Shown piece by piece: positions 43,497-52,925 of a stretch of DNA of 64,000 bases (its first letter is position 1; each line of letters opens with the position of its first letter). The stretch spans positions 62,001 through 126,000 of the forward strand of contig CAISFO010000079.1 of assembly GCA_903884655.1 (NCBI GenBank), read 5' to 3'. Under the pieces are notes generated by a model. The model was given only the letters and a program-made list of their open reading frames with translations. It ran no database searches and was not told the origin of the DNA. The position numbers and the translations under genes are program-made. This stretch comes from an uncultured Holophagaceae bacterium. Its GTDB lineage: Bacteria; Acidobacteriota; Holophagae; Holophagales; Holophagaceae.

Positions 43497-44384
43497 ATGC
43501 CCATCACCTCGACGGGCCTGGTCTTCACCCTGCTCTCGGCCCTGGCCTGGGCGGCCTTTGACGCCTTCCGGAAGCGCCTGGCCCGGGAAGTCTCGCCCGT
43601 CTTCCTGGGCCTGCTGCTGTCCCTGGTGCAGGCGCCGCTGCTGGCCCTGTGGGCCGCCACCCGGGAACCCTTCGGCCTGCCCACCGCCAGCCTGGGCCCC
43701 CTGGCCGCCTCGGCCCTGCTCAATGGCGTCGCCGTGGTGCTCTTCCTGGACGCCCTGCGGCTGGCACCCATGAGCCTGCTGATTCCGCTGCTGAGCTTCA
43801 CGCCGGTGATCTCCACCTCCCTGGCCTGGCTCTTCCGGGGCCAGGCACCGGGCTTCGTGCAGTACGCCGGGGCGGCCCTGGTGGTGTCGGGGGCCTGGGT
43901 GCTGCGGTTGGGCAGCGGGCCTTGGGGTGGGCTGGGGGCCACGCTGCGTGAACCCGGTGTGCGCCGCATGCTGCTCGTGGCCTGCCTCTGGAGCTGCACG
44001 AGCGTGCTGGACCAGACGGCCGTGAACCGCGGCGCGGGGGCCTGGTACGCTCCGGTGGTCACGGCGGCGGTGGCCGTCCTCATGCTGCTCTGGACCGCGC
44101 TGCGGAGTCAGGTGCGGACATTCCTGCTGGCCGCGAAACCGCTGGCCTCGAGGCCCCTGCTGGCGGGCCTGGCCGTCGTCATCGGGGCCGGGGCCCTGGC
44201 GGTGCAGATCGAGGCCTTCCGCTGGGCGCCCGTGGGGTTCATCGAAGTGGTCAAGCGGGGCACAGGGATGGCCAGCGCAGTGCTCCTGGGTCGACTCGTC
44301 TTCGGTGAGCCGCTCAACGGGCGGAAAGTGATGGCGGTGGTGCTGCTTACCCTGGGCGTCGCCCTTGTGGTGGGCCTGCGCTGA
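43497..44384 (+). CDS. EamA/DMT-family transporter
   Basis: This 295-residue protein has ten predicted helices arranged as two EamA repeats: LLSALAWAAFDAFRKRLA with LLIPLLSFTPVISTSLAWLF, then LVACLWSCTSVLDQTAVNRG with the C-terminal helix VMAVVLLTLGVALVVGLR. It exports or imports an unidentified small metabolite. It begins 9 bases after nuoF and is probably co-transcribed by read-through rather than functionally linked. Confidence 0.86.
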   Translation: MPITSTGLVFTLLSALAWAAFDAFRKRLAREVSPVFLGLLLSLVQAPLLALWAATREPFGLPTASLGPLAASALLNGVAVVLFLDALRLAPMSLLIPLLSFTPVISTSLAWLFRGQAPGFVQYAGAALVVSGAWVLRLGSGPWGGLGATLREPGVRRMLLVACLWSCTSVLDQTAVNRGAGAWYAPVVTAAVAVLMLLWTALRSQVRTFLLAAKPLASRPLLAGLAVVIGAGALAVQIEAFRWAPVGFIEVVKRGTGMASAVLLGRLVFGEPLNGRKVMAVVLLTLGVALVVGLR

Positions 44385-44440
44385 ACGTTGGGGGCTGGTC
44401 GGCCCACGCTGCCTTTCGCGATGACCAGTGACCTGGCTGG

Positions 44441-45187
44441 TCAGGGCGCGCCGAGCTCCGAGCGCATCGGGTCCGGCTTCGCGTGCTCCCGGCCGGGCCA
44501 GCCGCTGAGGACCAGGGGCACGCAGGCCTGGGCGATGGCTTCAACCCCCTGGCGCTCGTTGTTGAAGATCGCGTCGTACCAGCGATACGAGGTGATGTCC
44601 ACGTGCAGGCAATCACTGATGAACTTCTCCCGGAGCTTCGACTGAGTGCGGACCAGTTCCTCCGCTTCCGCCTGGGGCAGGCCCAGGCGGCGCGCCATGG
44701 TCGCGGACCGGAACTCGAAGCTGCCCACCAGGCGGATATGGAAGCAGTTTTTCAGGTCCTGGCAGACCACGGCCCCGCCCCGGCCCACGAGGATGGCGCC
44801 ACCAGCGCTGGCGATCCGGACCAGGTGCTTCACCAACCTGGCGTAGGCGTCCTCGTGGGTGAGGAAGCCAAAATGGGTCCGCAGCACATCCTGGGCATGG
44901 CTCTCGTCACCCAGGTGGTCCAGGAGCTGCCGGGAGAGGTTCTCGTCCGCCGCCACCCGGTCCACCAGGGCCTTGTCGAAGACATTCCAGGCCTGACCCG
45001 TGGCCTCCTTCAGCAGGGTTTCGAGGCGCTGGGCCAGGGGATAGCCTTCGCAGCCGAACTCTCTGGAAATGGTGACGGAGGGGTGCACCGGGGCCCGGTG
45101 AGGATGGGCGAGGCGCTCCTGCATCCGGATCCAGCCCCGCTCGCGCTGCTCGACGCTCGGGATGAGAGCTGCCAGGGACTTGTCCAT
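44441..45187 (-). CDS. Cytidylate-kinase-like family protein
   Basis: The 248-residue protein matches the Cytidylate_kin2 group: VTISREFGCEGYPLAQRLETLL contains the modified P-loop, followed by DKALVDRVAADENLSRQLLD, GRGGAVVCQ and HIRLVGSFEFRSATMARRLG. A nucleoside-monophosphate kinase fold is likely; the substrate is unproven because the classic GxxGxGK loop is altered. ATG 45187 has GGGAGG five bases upstream; the frame stays open far upstream antisense to the phosphatase gene, but that part is not coding. Confidence 0.87.
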   Translation of the reverse strand: MDKSLAALIPSVEQRERGWIRMQERLAHPHRAPVHPSVTISREFGCEGYPLAQRLETLLKEATGQAWNVFDKALVDRVAADENLSRQLLDHLGDESHAQDVLRTHFGFLTHEDAYARLVKHLVRIASAGGAILVGRGGAVVCQDLKNCFHIRLVGSFEFRSATMARRLGLPQAEAEELVRTQSKLREKFISDCLHVDITSYRWYDAIFNNERQGVEAIAQACVPLVLSGWPGREHAKPDPMRSELGAP

Positions 45188-45280
45188 GGGGACCTCCCGC
45201 CTGTCGACCGCCAGCCTCGGAAAGCCGGTGACTGGAAGATAGGGCCTGTGGGGCCGAAGGCAAGGGCCTACCCTGGGTGC

Positions 45281-46624
45281 ATGCGCAGCCTCCTTGCCGC
45301 CTTCCTGACTCTGCTTCTCCAGGCCCAGGATGCCTTCCTGGTGAAGCCCTACCTGCAGCTGGGGGACGCGCCGCACGCCGCGCCCAGGGAGCGGCTCGAC
45401 CTGCTGTGGCACGCCGAGGATCACGAGGCCACGTGGGTTGTCGAGGTGCGCCTCCAGAAGGCCTGGGTCCCCCAGGGGGCACCCGCCTTCCTCCGCCTCG
45501 ACGCCCCGCCGCTGCCCCCGCACCGGATCTACCGGGCCACCCTGCGGAACCTGCCCCCCGGCCTCCGGGTCCCCTACCGCGTGGTGCGGAACGGGGCGGT
45601 GGTCTTCGAGGCCGAGGCGCAACCGCGCAAGGCCGGTGCCCACCGGATGGTCGTGTTCGGCGATGCGGCGGATGGCTCCGTCGGCCAGGCGGCCATCGCG
45701 AAAGCGGTGCTGGACGCGCATCCGGATGCCGTCTTCATCGCCGGGGATCTGGTCTATGGCCGGGGCCGCGCCGCGGAGTACCGGGACCACTTCTTCCCCA
45801 TCTACAACAGCGAGGCCGTGCCCTTGATGCGGACCACGCCCTTCCTGGGCGTCCCCGGCAACCACGACGTGCCCTTCGCCAAGTTCCCCGACGCCGCCGC
45901 CTACTTCGCCTACTGGTCCCAGCCTCTGAACGGGCCCGCCTTGAAGACCGGGGAACCGGACGCAGCACCCGTACTTGCCGGACTGCACGACGCGATGGTG
46001 GCAGCCTCGGGCCCGGCCTTCCCCCGCATGGCCAGCTTCAGCTTCGACTACGGATTGGTCCACTGGACGGTGCTGGATTCCAATGCCTACGTGGACTGGG
46101 AGCATCCCGTCATGAAAGCCTGGCTGGAGGCGGACCTCAGGGCGGCTCAGCGCGCCCCCTGGCGCATCGTGGCCCTGCACCATCCCCTGTTCCAAAGCTC
46201 CCGTGCCCACTTCGATGACCAGTGGATGCGGCCCATCAGCCCGCTGCTCGAGAAGTACCGGGTGGACCTGGTGCTTGCGGGCCATGTCCACAACTACCAG
46301 CGCACGGCACCGCTGCGCTTCAAGCCCACCCAGGCCGGTCCCCGCGGCAAGCCCGTGGCGGGGGAGTTCACCGTGGACGAGGCCTTCGATGGCAAGCAGG
46401 TCACGCGGGCAAAAGGCCCCATCCACATCGTCTCCGGCGCCGGAGGCGCCGAGCTCTACGATCCCTGGCAGACGGACGCGAAGGCCAGCTGGCAGCCCTC
46501 GACCCGCACCTTCATTTCCGACAAGCACTCCTTCACTGTGCTGGAGGTGGAGGCAAAACGGCTTCGCCTCCGCCAGCTCGATGTCGACGGACGGGAGCTG
46601 GATGCCATCACGCTGACGAAGTAA
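45281..46624 (+). CDS. Purple-acid-phosphatase-like exported metallophosphoesterase
   Basis: The 447-residue protein has a signal peptide (LLAAFLTLLLQAQ) and an N-terminal fibronectin-like beta domain. The calcineurin-like active site shows the ordered metal motifs VFGDAADG, AGDLVYG, PGNHD, ALHHPLF and AGHVHNYQR. Such enzymes hydrolyse phosphomonoesters in the periplasm and help scavenge phosphate. The first motif reads GDAADGS in place of GDxG. It converges on the MFS gene with no spacer between stops. Confidence 0.9.
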   Translation: MRSLLAAFLTLLLQAQDAFLVKPYLQLGDAPHAAPRERLDLLWHAEDHEATWVVEVRLQKAWVPQGAPAFLRLDAPPLPPHRIYRATLRNLPPGLRVPYRVVRNGAVVFEAEAQPRKAGAHRMVVFGDAADGSVGQAAIAKAVLDAHPDAVFIAGDLVYGRGRAAEYRDHFFPIYNSEAVPLMRTTPFLGVPGNHDVPFAKFPDAAAYFAYWSQPLNGPALKTGEPDAAPVLAGLHDAMVAASGPAFPRMASFSFDYGLVHWTVLDSNAYVDWEHPVMKAWLEADLRAAQRAPWRIVALHHPLFQSSRAHFDDQWMRPISPLLEKYRVDLVLAGHVHNYQRTAPLRFKPTQAGPRGKPVAGEFTVDEAFDGKQVTRAKGPIHIVSGAGGAELYDPWQTDAKASWQPSTRTFISDKHSFTVLEVEAKRLRLRQLDVDGRELDAITLTK

Positions 46625-48088
46625 CTACTGGGCCTCGGGCGAGGCATGAGGGCCCCGGGTCGCCGAGGCCCAGGCGCCCAGCAGGGCCAGGGCGGCGCCG
46701 GTCAGCATGGCGGCGCGGTAACCCCGGGCGAAGGCCTCGGCGGCCTGCGGAGAGCTGCCGATCTTCAGCAGGGCGCGCCAGCCGCCGGGACCCAGGTGAC
46801 TGGCGGCGATGCCTCCAAGAATGGCCACGCTGAGCGCCTGGCCGGTGACCCGCATGGTGCCGAGGAAGGCGCCGGCCACGCTGAGCTGGGAGCGGGCCAC
46901 GCTGCCCATGATGGCACTGGTGTTGGGTGCACTGAAGGCAGCCATGCCCACGCCCACGATGCCCAGGGCCCCGGCGATGGGAAGGAGGGACGCGCTGCGG
47001 CCGAGGAGGCCCAGCAGGGCCATGCCCAGGGCCACGAGCCCCATGCCGGAGGTGCTGAGCAGGCGGGAGCCCACCCGGTCACTGAGGCGCCCGGCCAGGG
47101 GGCTCAGACAGGCCTGCATGAGCGGTTGCCCCAGCATGATCCAGCCGGTGACCTTCGCGGTCCGGCCCTGCACCAGCTGGAGCTGCACGGCCGTCAGGAC
47201 CGCCACGGCGTAGAGGGCCATGTAGTTGAGCAGGGCCGCCAGGTTGGCCGAGGCGAACAGGCGGTTCCCCCGCAGCAGGTCCAGGTCCACCAGGGGTGTT
47301 TTTGCCCGGCCCTCCTGCAACACAAAAGCCCCGCCGGCCCCCGCCGCCACGAGCAGCAGCGTCCATACGCGCAGGGACCGCCAGCCCCATTCGGCGGCGA
47401 AGGTGAGCGGCACCAGCAGGCCTACCAGAAAAATGGCCAGGAGAACCGCCCCTGGGAGATCCAGGCTCGTCCGCCGGGTCGCGACGGCGCCTTCACTCCG
47501 CTGCGGTCGCGGCAGGATCCGCCAGCCCCACAGGAAGACCACCAGGCCGATGGGCAGGTTCACCAGGAAGATCCAGGGCCAGCCGAAGTGGTCCACCAGG
47601 AAGCCCCCCAGGGGCGGGCCCACGCTGAGCCCCAGGTAGACGGCCATGACGTTGATGCCCAGGGCCCGGCCCCGCTCCTGGGCGGGGAACACCGAGGTGA
47701 CGATGGCCGCCGATGTCGCGTAGAGCAGGGCACCGCCGATGCCCTGGGCGATGCGGCTGAGGATGAGGGTCGGGCCGTTCCAGCTGAAGGCGGCCGCCAG
47801 CGAGGCCAGGGTGAAGATTGCGATGCCCGCCAAATAGAACTGGACCCGCTCATGCTGGTCGGCCAGACGGCCCAGGGGGATCAGGAGCACGGCGATGCAG
47901 AGCAGGTACGAAGCCTGCACCCAGAGGGAAGCGGCGAAGCTGAGGCTCAGCAGGGGGCCCATCTTCGGCAGGGCCACCGCCACGATGGAGGCATCCAGGG
48001 GCGTCATGAAGGCGCCCACACTGGTGAGGGCCAGCAGGAGCCAGCGGCGGTCGTTCAGGCCGGACTCTGGCGCCGTGTGAGATCCCAT
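46625..48088 (-). CDS. MFS exporter, DHA2 (14-helix) type
   Basis: The 487-residue protein has about 14 helices and DHA2 signatures: LDASIVAVALPKMG in helix 1, GRLADQHERVQFYLAG (motif A), LSRIAQGIGGALLYATSAAI (motif B/C region) and the later SDRVGSR loop. It is probably a proton-driven exporter of drugs or metabolites. ATG 48088 was chosen for the GAGGA five bases upstream; a start 60 bases earlier lacks one. No adjacent regulator is seen. Confidence 0.9.
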   Translation of the reverse strand: MGSHTAPESGLNDRRWLLLALTSVGAFMTPLDASIVAVALPKMGPLLSLSFAASLWVQASYLLCIAVLLIPLGRLADQHERVQFYLAGIAIFTLASLAAAFSWNGPTLILSRIAQGIGGALLYATSAAIVTSVFPAQERGRALGINVMAVYLGLSVGPPLGGFLVDHFGWPWIFLVNLPIGLVVFLWGWRILPRPQRSEGAVATRRTSLDLPGAVLLAIFLVGLLVPLTFAAEWGWRSLRVWTLLLVAAGAGGAFVLQEGRAKTPLVDLDLLRGNRLFASANLAALLNYMALYAVAVLTAVQLQLVQGRTAKVTGWIMLGQPLMQACLSPLAGRLSDRVGSRLLSTSGMGLVALGMALLGLLGRSASLLPIAGALGIVGVGMAAFSAPNTSAIMGSVARSQLSVAGAFLGTMRVTGQALSVAILGGIAASHLGPGGWRALLKIGSSPQAAEAFARGYRAAMLTGAALALLGAWASATRGPHASPEAQ

Positions 48089-48175
48089 GGCAGTCCTCGG
48101 GTGCGGGAGATCCCGCGTCCTTCGATCTTTACGCAGCCAGTGAGCCATGGCCAGCGGAGGAAGGTGGTGTGTACC

Positions 48176-48589
48176 CTACCGCCGGACCGAAACGAGGGTG
48201 TAGCGGTGGATTCTGTGATTCTTCAGCTCGAAGATCCAGGTGTCGGTCCAGATGGCCTCGGTTTCGACCTTGACGACGGCCTGGACCTCCCCCTGCGCGT
48301 CCCTCAGCGAGATGACCTCCACCCGGAGTTTCGGATGCTTCCGGAACGCGGTGCGGAAGAATTCCCGGATCTGCGGTTTGCTCAGACTTCCAGCTGATCC
48401 GAGGAAGACGGCGTCATCCGCGAGGCAATTCGACATGCCTTCCAGGTCCCGTTGGCCATAGGCCTCCAGGAACCCAAGCACGACCTTGGCGTCTGCGCTG
48501 CTGGGGGTCGGAGTGGTCCTGGGAGGCGGATGGCAGGAGACCAGGCCTGCGAGCAGGGGAAGGGTTAGGAACCGCGCAGCCAGCCTCAT
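48176..48589 (-). CDS. SnoaL/NTF2-like lipoprotein
   Basis: The 137-residue protein has a lipoprotein signal (LLAGLVSC, Cys19) and a cone-shaped NTF2-like domain (VVLGFLEAYGQRDLEGMSNCLADDAVFLGSAG type). Such folds bind small hydrophobic ligands or catalyse isomerisations, but there is no catalytic evidence here. It ends with WIFELKNHRIHRYTLVS. It is a single gene with about 90 bases on the MFS side. Confidence 0.78.
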   Translation of the reverse strand: MRLAARFLTLPLLAGLVSCHPPPRTTPTPSSADAKVVLGFLEAYGQRDLEGMSNCLADDAVFLGSAGSLSKPQIREFFRTAFRKHPKLRVEVISLRDAQGEVQAVVKVETEAIWTDTWIFELKNHRIHRYTLVSVRR

Positions 48590-48639
48590 GGGTCCTCAGG
48601 GTAGCCGAGTCCAGGGCCCAAGGGTCCCGGGACCAGGTC

Positions 48640-49137
48640 CTAGCGTCCGAAGCTGATGGAATAGACCAGCGGCCTGGGCAGCTTGGGACTCTTCACGGTG
48701 GCGGTCAGGGTGAGGGACCGGCCGTCGGGGCTCAGCTTGAAGACATTGGTCCGCTCGCCCTCATCGTTCTTGAAGGTCTGGACGAGCTGATCCTTCGTGA
48801 CCTGGGCGGCCACCATGAACTTGTCGCCGTCCTCGCGGGTCCAGGGGGCGGCCTTGCCGCCCGGGGGCATGTGGATGGGCTCGCGCTCGTCGAGCCTCAC
48901 GAGCACTTCCTTGTCGGAGATGGCGATCATCACCTTCCGGTAGGCCGGATTCAGGTTCACGAGCTTGTGCCGGGCGATGGGCCGCTTGATGAAGTTCATG
49001 TCCGCCACGGTGGCGTCGATGGCGGCGGGGATGTCATCGGTGCGGGTCTGGTTCCAGGTGCCGGAGAGGGAGGGTTCCTGGGCCGCCAGCGACAACACCG
49101 CAATGGTGGGTACAAGGAACAGCTTGGCTGAACGCAT
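48640..49137 (-). CDS. Exported protein of unknown function
   Basis: The 165-residue protein has a signal peptide (LFLVPTIAVLSLAAQ) and a lipocalin-like opening (LSGTWNQTRTDD). Beta-rich sequence follows, with repeated KVMIAISDKEVLVRL and FKLSPDGRSLTLTATV. The GTW start and strand pattern resemble small periplasmic calycin-type proteins, but I do not recognise a family. ATG 49137 has GGAG five bases upstream. It lies behind the long hairpin that follows argF. Confidence 0.72.
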   Translation of the reverse strand: MRSAKLFLVPTIAVLSLAAQEPSLSGTWNQTRTDDIPAAIDATVADMNFIKRPIARHKLVNLNPAYRKVMIAISDKEVLVRLDEREPIHMPPGGKAAPWTREDGDKFMVAAQVTKDQLVQTFKNDEGERTNVFKLSPDGRSLTLTATVKSPKLPRPLVYSISFGR

Positions 49138-49181
49138 CGAGACTCCGTGGGGGTTGGTGGACCCAACCATAGCACTTCCCG

Positions 49182-49217
49182 GCGCAGAAATGGCCCCGAG
49201 CGGGGCCATTTCTGCGC
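49182..49217. terminator. Perfect 16-bp hairpin after argF
   Basis: GCGCAGAAATGGCCCC (49182-49197) and its exact complement (49202-49217) flank a 4-base loop. It is 14 bases downstream of the argF stop on the minus strand. There is no U-tract, so it is either an atypical terminator or a 3'-end stabilising hairpin. Confidence 0.6.
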
Positions 49218-49231
49218 GAGTGGAAGGTCGA

Positions 49232-50224
49232 CTACCCGATGGTGGCGACCATCACCGCCTTGATGGTGTGCATGCGGTTCTCGGCCTCGTCGAAGACCAC
49301 GCTGTGGCGGCTGCGGAAGACTTCATCGGTGACCTCGCGGATGTCGTGGCCCTGGGCGTTCATCTCCTTGGCCAGCTTGGTTTCGAAGTCATGGAAGGCG
49401 GGCAGGCAATGGAGGAACTTCAGGTCTGGGTTGCCGGTCATCTGCACCATCTCCATGGTGACCTTGAAGGGCGTGAGCAGCTTCACCCGGGCGGGGATCT
49501 GGTCCTCCTCGCCCATGCTGGCCCAGACGTCGGTGTAGATCACGTCGGCGCCCTTCACCGCCTCGGCCACGTTGTCCGTCACCTCGATGGTGGCTCCGGT
49601 CTGCTTGGCGGCTTCTCTGGCGGCTTCGAGCACCTTGGGATCGGGGGCCAGCTCCTTGGGCCCAAGGGCCACCATGTGCATGCCGGTCTTGGCGGCGCCG
49701 TACATCAGGGCGTAGCTCATGTTGTTGCGGATGTCGCCGCAGAACACCAGCTTCACCTTGTGCAGCGGCTTGGCCACGTGCTCCTCGATGGTGAGGAAGT
49801 CGGCGAGGATCTGGGTGGGGTGGTCAGTGTCGGTGAGGCCGTTCCACACGGGCACACCGCTGTGCTTCGCCAGGGCTTCCACCACTTCCTGCTTGTAGCC
49901 CCGGTACTCGATGCCGTCGTAGAAGCGGCCCAGCACCTTGGCGCTGTCTTCGATGGATTCCTTCTTGCCCACTTGGGAGCTGGCGGAATCCAGGAAGGTG
50001 ACGTGGGCCCCTTCCTCCAGGGCGCCCACCTCGAAGGCGCAGCGGGTGCGGGTGCTGGTCTTCTCGAAGAGCAGCACGATGTTCTTGCCCTTGAGCAGGT
50101 CGTTGTAGACACCCATGCGCTTCTTGGCCTTCAGGTCCCGGGACAGGTCCAGGAGGTAGCGGACTTCCTCCGGGGAGAAGTCCATCAGCGTGAGAAAGCT
50201 GCGACCCTTCAGGTTGACGGCCAT
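49232..50224 (-). CDS. argF: Ornithine carbamoyltransferase
   Basis: The 330-residue enzyme joins carbamoyl phosphate to ornithine, giving citrulline in arginine synthesis. The carbamoyl-phosphate loop [20 protein letters not shown] and the ornithine/catalytic loop HCLPAFHD are all present. ATG 50224 has GGAG six bases upstream; an in-frame ATG four codons earlier is possible. It is a single gene, with no other arg genes nearby. A large hairpin follows it. Confidence 0.95.
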   Translation of the reverse strand: MAVNLKGRSFLTLMDFSPEEVRYLLDLSRDLKAKKRMGVYNDLLKGKNIVLLFEKTSTRTRCAFEVGALEEGAHVTFLDSASSQVGKKESIEDSAKVLGRFYDGIEYRGYKQEVVEALAKHSGVPVWNGLTDTDHPTQILADFLTIEEHVAKPLHKVKLVFCGDIRNNMSYALMYGAAKTGMHMVALGPKELAPDPKVLEAAREAAKQTGATIEVTDNVAEAVKGADVIYTDVWASMGEEDQIPARVKLLTPFKVTMEMVQMTGNPDLKFLHCLPAFHDFETKLAKEMNAQGHDIREVTDEVFRSRHSVVFDEAENRMHTIKAVMVATIG

Positions 50225-50329
50225 GATGTGCTCCATCGGAAATCCAGGGCACAGAGTAGCGCTGGGCCTTCGATCCAGCGATTTGAAATGACCTTTTGGG
50301 GCAAGTACTTTACAGAGTGTTCGAAAGCG

Positions 50330-50653
50330 CTACTCGAACTCCACCAGCAGCTGGCCTTTCATGACCGTGTCCCCGGGGGTGGCGTGCAGCGCCTTGACGG
50401 TGGCCCCGTCGTGGGCCGTGATGTGGTTCTGCATCTTCATGGCTTCGAGGATCAGCAGGCTCTGGCCGGGCTGCACGGTTTCTCCGGGCTGCACGAGCAC
50501 CTGGAGGACGAGGCCCGGGATGACGGCCTTCAGCCGCCGAGGGTCCTTCGGCGTGTGGGGTTTCCGGTTGGCGAACTTCCTGGTGAAGGCCGTCTCGTAG
50601 GCCGTGTCGTGCAGGGTGAGGATCTGGCGGATGGGCTTCTGGGCGGCAGTCAT
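50330..50653 (-). CDS. Biotin carboxyl carrier protein (biotinyl domain)
   Basis: The 107-residue protein ends with a biotinyl/lipoyl domain: LKAVIPGLVLQVLVQPGETVQPGQSLLILEAMKMQ contains the biotinylated Lys in EAMKM. The N-terminal 30 residues resemble the linker of propionyl-CoA carboxylase carriers. It carries CO2 between biotin carboxylase and the transferase encoded just upstream. ATG 50653 has GAGG before it; an in-frame start at 50689 overlapping the upstream stop (TGAGTATG) is also possible. No biotin carboxylase gene is in the window. Confidence 0.87.
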   Translation of the reverse strand: MTAAQKPIRQILTLHDTAYETAFTRKFANRKPHTPKDPRRLKAVIPGLVLQVLVQPGETVQPGQSLLILEAMKMQNHITAHDGATVKALHATPGDTVMKGQLLVEFE

Positions 50654-50691
50654 GGGGCCTCGCACGGCAAGGGAGCAGGAGTCCTGCATAC

Positions 50692-52284
50692 TCAAAAGGG
50701 CGGTACGCCGTGCTTTCGGGCGGGGCGCAACTCGGACTTCCCTTCGGAGATCTCCAGGGCGTGGAGGAGGAAGCCCCGGGTCTGGTGGGGCGAGATGACC
50801 GCATCCACATGGCCGTTGGCGGCGGCCACGTAGGGGCTGGCGAACTTCTCCGTGTATTCGCGGACCTTCTCCCGGCGGAAGGCTTCGGGATCGGCCGCCT
50901 CGGCGATCTCACCCTTGAAAATGATGTTCGCGGCGCCCTCGGGGCCCATGACGGCGATCTCGGCGCAGGGCCAGGCGAATACGAAATCGGCGCCCAGATG
51001 CCGGGAGCACATGGCGATGTAGCCGCCTCCATAGGCCTTTCGCAGGATCACCGTGATCTTGGGAACAGTGGCCTCGCTGTAGGCGTAGAGCAGCTTGGCG
51101 CCATGGCGGATGACCCCCGCGTGCTCCTGGTCCACGCCCGGCAGATACCCCGGCAGGTCCACGAAGGTGACCAGGGGGATGTCGAAGGCGTCGCAGAAGC
51201 GGATGAAGCGGGCGGCCTTGTCCGAGCTGTCCACATCCAGCACGCCCGCGAGGACCATGGGCTGGTTGGCCACGATGCCGACGGTGCGGCCGTCCATGCG
51301 GGCGAAGCCCACCACGATATTGGCCGCCCACATGGCCTGCACCTCCAGGAAGTCCGAGCCGTCGCAGACCGCCCGGATCACGTCGCGCACGTCGTAGGGT
51401 TTGTTGGCCTCGGCCGGGATAACGGCTTCCAGGCTCACCTCCGAGCGGGAGGGGATGGCACTGACGGGCGCGGCCTTCTTGCGGTTGTTCCAGGGGATGT
51501 AGGTAACCAGGCGCTTCACCTGCTCGAAGCACTCGGCCTCGCTCTGGGCGTAGAAGTGCGCGTTGCCCGAGAGCTCCGCCTGGACCCGGGCCCCGCCCAG
51601 GTCCTCCATGGTGATCTCCTCCCCCAGTACGGTCTTGATGACCTCGGGTCCGGTGATGAACATCTTGGAGATCTTGTCCACGACGAAGACGAAGTCCGTC
51701 AGGGCCGGCGAGTAGACCGCGCCCCCCGCGCAGGGGCCCAGGATGATGGAGATCTGGGGGATGACGCCCGAGGCCAGGGTGTTGCGGTAGAAGATCTCCC
51801 CGTAGCCCGCCAGGGAGTTCACACCCTCCTGAATGCGGGCGCCGCCGGAATCATTGATGCCGATGAGGGGAATGCCGAGCTTGATGGCGTGGTCCATGAT
51901 CTTCGTGATCTTGCGGGCGTGGGCCAGGCCCAGGGACCCCCCGGCCACAGTGAAATCCTGGGCGAAGATGGCCACCGGATGGCCCAGGATGGTGCCGGTG
52001 CCAGTGATGACTCCGTCGCCTCGGAGCTTCTTGTTCTCCATGCCGAAGTCGGCGCACTTGTGTTCCACAAAGAGGTCGTACTCGTGGAAGGAGTCCTGGT
52101 CCACGATGGCCATGATGCGCTCCCGGGCCATCCGCTTGCCCTGGGCCTTCTGCCGCCGGGCGGCCTCGGGGTGGGTGCCGGTGGCCTCGGCGTGCTTGGT
52201 GGCGTGGTCCTTCATTTTCTTTCGCAGGGACATCAGGCAACTCTCGACAGGCAAGTCCAACAAGGCAGATGGGAACGCTTCCAT
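50692..52284 (-). CDS. Acyl-CoA carboxylase carboxyltransferase (propionyl/methylmalonyl-CoA type)
   Basis: The 530-residue crotonase-fold carboxyltransferase has acyl-CoA- and biotin-site motifs: GGSLGLAHARKI, NDSGGARIQEGVNSLAGYGEIF, GPCAGGAVYSPALTDF, DLPGYLPGVDQEHAGVIRHG, KAYGGGYIAMCSRHLGAD and GPEGAANIIF. This pattern marks the beta subunit of propionyl-CoA carboxylase or methylmalonyl-CoA decarboxylase. It makes or consumes methylmalonyl-CoA with the biotinyl protein next to it. ATG 52284 has AGGAG 8 bases upstream; a start 17 codons later (52233) is an alternative with a weaker site. Confidence 0.92.
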   Translation of the reverse strand: MEAFPSALLDLPVESCLMSLRKKMKDHATKHAEATGTHPEAARRQKAQGKRMARERIMAIVDQDSFHEYDLFVEHKCADFGMENKKLRGDGVITGTGTILGHPVAIFAQDFTVAGGSLGLAHARKITKIMDHAIKLGIPLIGINDSGGARIQEGVNSLAGYGEIFYRNTLASGVIPQISIILGPCAGGAVYSPALTDFVFVVDKISKMFITGPEVIKTVLGEEITMEDLGGARVQAELSGNAHFYAQSEAECFEQVKRLVTYIPWNNRKKAAPVSAIPSRSEVSLEAVIPAEANKPYDVRDVIRAVCDGSDFLEVQAMWAANIVVGFARMDGRTVGIVANQPMVLAGVLDVDSSDKAARFIRFCDAFDIPLVTFVDLPGYLPGVDQEHAGVIRHGAKLLYAYSEATVPKITVILRKAYGGGYIAMCSRHLGADFVFAWPCAEIAVMGPEGAANIIFKGEIAEAADPEAFRREKVREYTEKFASPYVAAANGHVDAVISPHQTRGFLLHALEISEGKSELRPARKHGVPPF

Positions 52285-52451
52285 AAAGACGACTCCTACA
52301 TCATGAATAAAAATGCCAGGGGAATCATGAGGCATGGATCAAGTTTCCTCGGAGTAGATTCGCGGATTCCCTGTCCCATGGGCGCGCGGATCAACGTATA
52401 GTCAGGTCCACGAACCAGCCCACCAAGGGATTGAAGGCGCAGGAGGCATTG

Positions 52452-52880
52452 ATGCGACCACTGAAGCAGCTGATCGAGTCGAAGCGGTCCATGGTGTCCG
52501 TGGCCCCGGATGACTCCGTCTTCACGGCCCTCGCACTGCTGGCCCAGTTCGACATCGGCGCCCTGCCCGTGCTGGAGGGCGGCAAGCTCGTGGGCATCTT
52601 CTCGGAGCGGGACTACGCCCGGAAGATCATCCTCAAGGGCAAGGCCTCGAAGGACACGCCGGTCCGGGAGATCATGAGCGAGAAGATCATCTGCGTGACT
52701 CTCGACGAGACGGTTGAACAGTGCATGGCCCTGATGACCGAGAAGCACATCCGGCACCTGCCCGTGCTCGGCGCACAGCATGAGATGGTCGGCATCCTCT
52801 CCATTGGCGACCTGGTGAAGGAAGTCATCTCCGAGCAGAAGTTCACCATTGAACAGCTGGTGCACTACATCAACAACTGA
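52452..52880 (+). CDS. Two-CBS-domain protein
   Basis: The 142-residue soluble protein has a tandem CBS pair: MVSVAPDDSVFTALALLAQFDIGALPVLEGGKLVGIFSERDYARKI type first half and VREIMSEKIICVTLDETVEQCMALMTEKHIRHLPVLG second half. CBS pairs bind adenosine nucleotides or SAM and often regulate other proteins; stand-alone forms are common and of unknown target. ATG 52452 has AGGAGG five bases upstream. It precedes the thr operon promoter, and its C terminus (VHYINN) is normal. Confidence 0.91.
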   Translation: MRPLKQLIESKRSMVSVAPDDSVFTALALLAQFDIGALPVLEGGKLVGIFSERDYARKIILKGKASKDTPVREIMSEKIICVTLDETVEQCMALMTEKHIRHLPVLGAQHEMVGILSIGDLVKEVISEQKFTIEQLVHYINN

Positions 52881-52925
52881 GGGCGTCTCGGCCTGCCCTG
52901 GCCATGCCGGATGCCTGCACCCGGC

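Noticed and set aside
44441-46528. A single 695-residue minus-strand protein reaching into the phosphatase gene
   Set aside because: Only the part below 45187 resembles a cytidylate kinase and has a ribosome-binding site. The remainder is antisense to a signal-peptide-bearing phosphatase with complete motifs.
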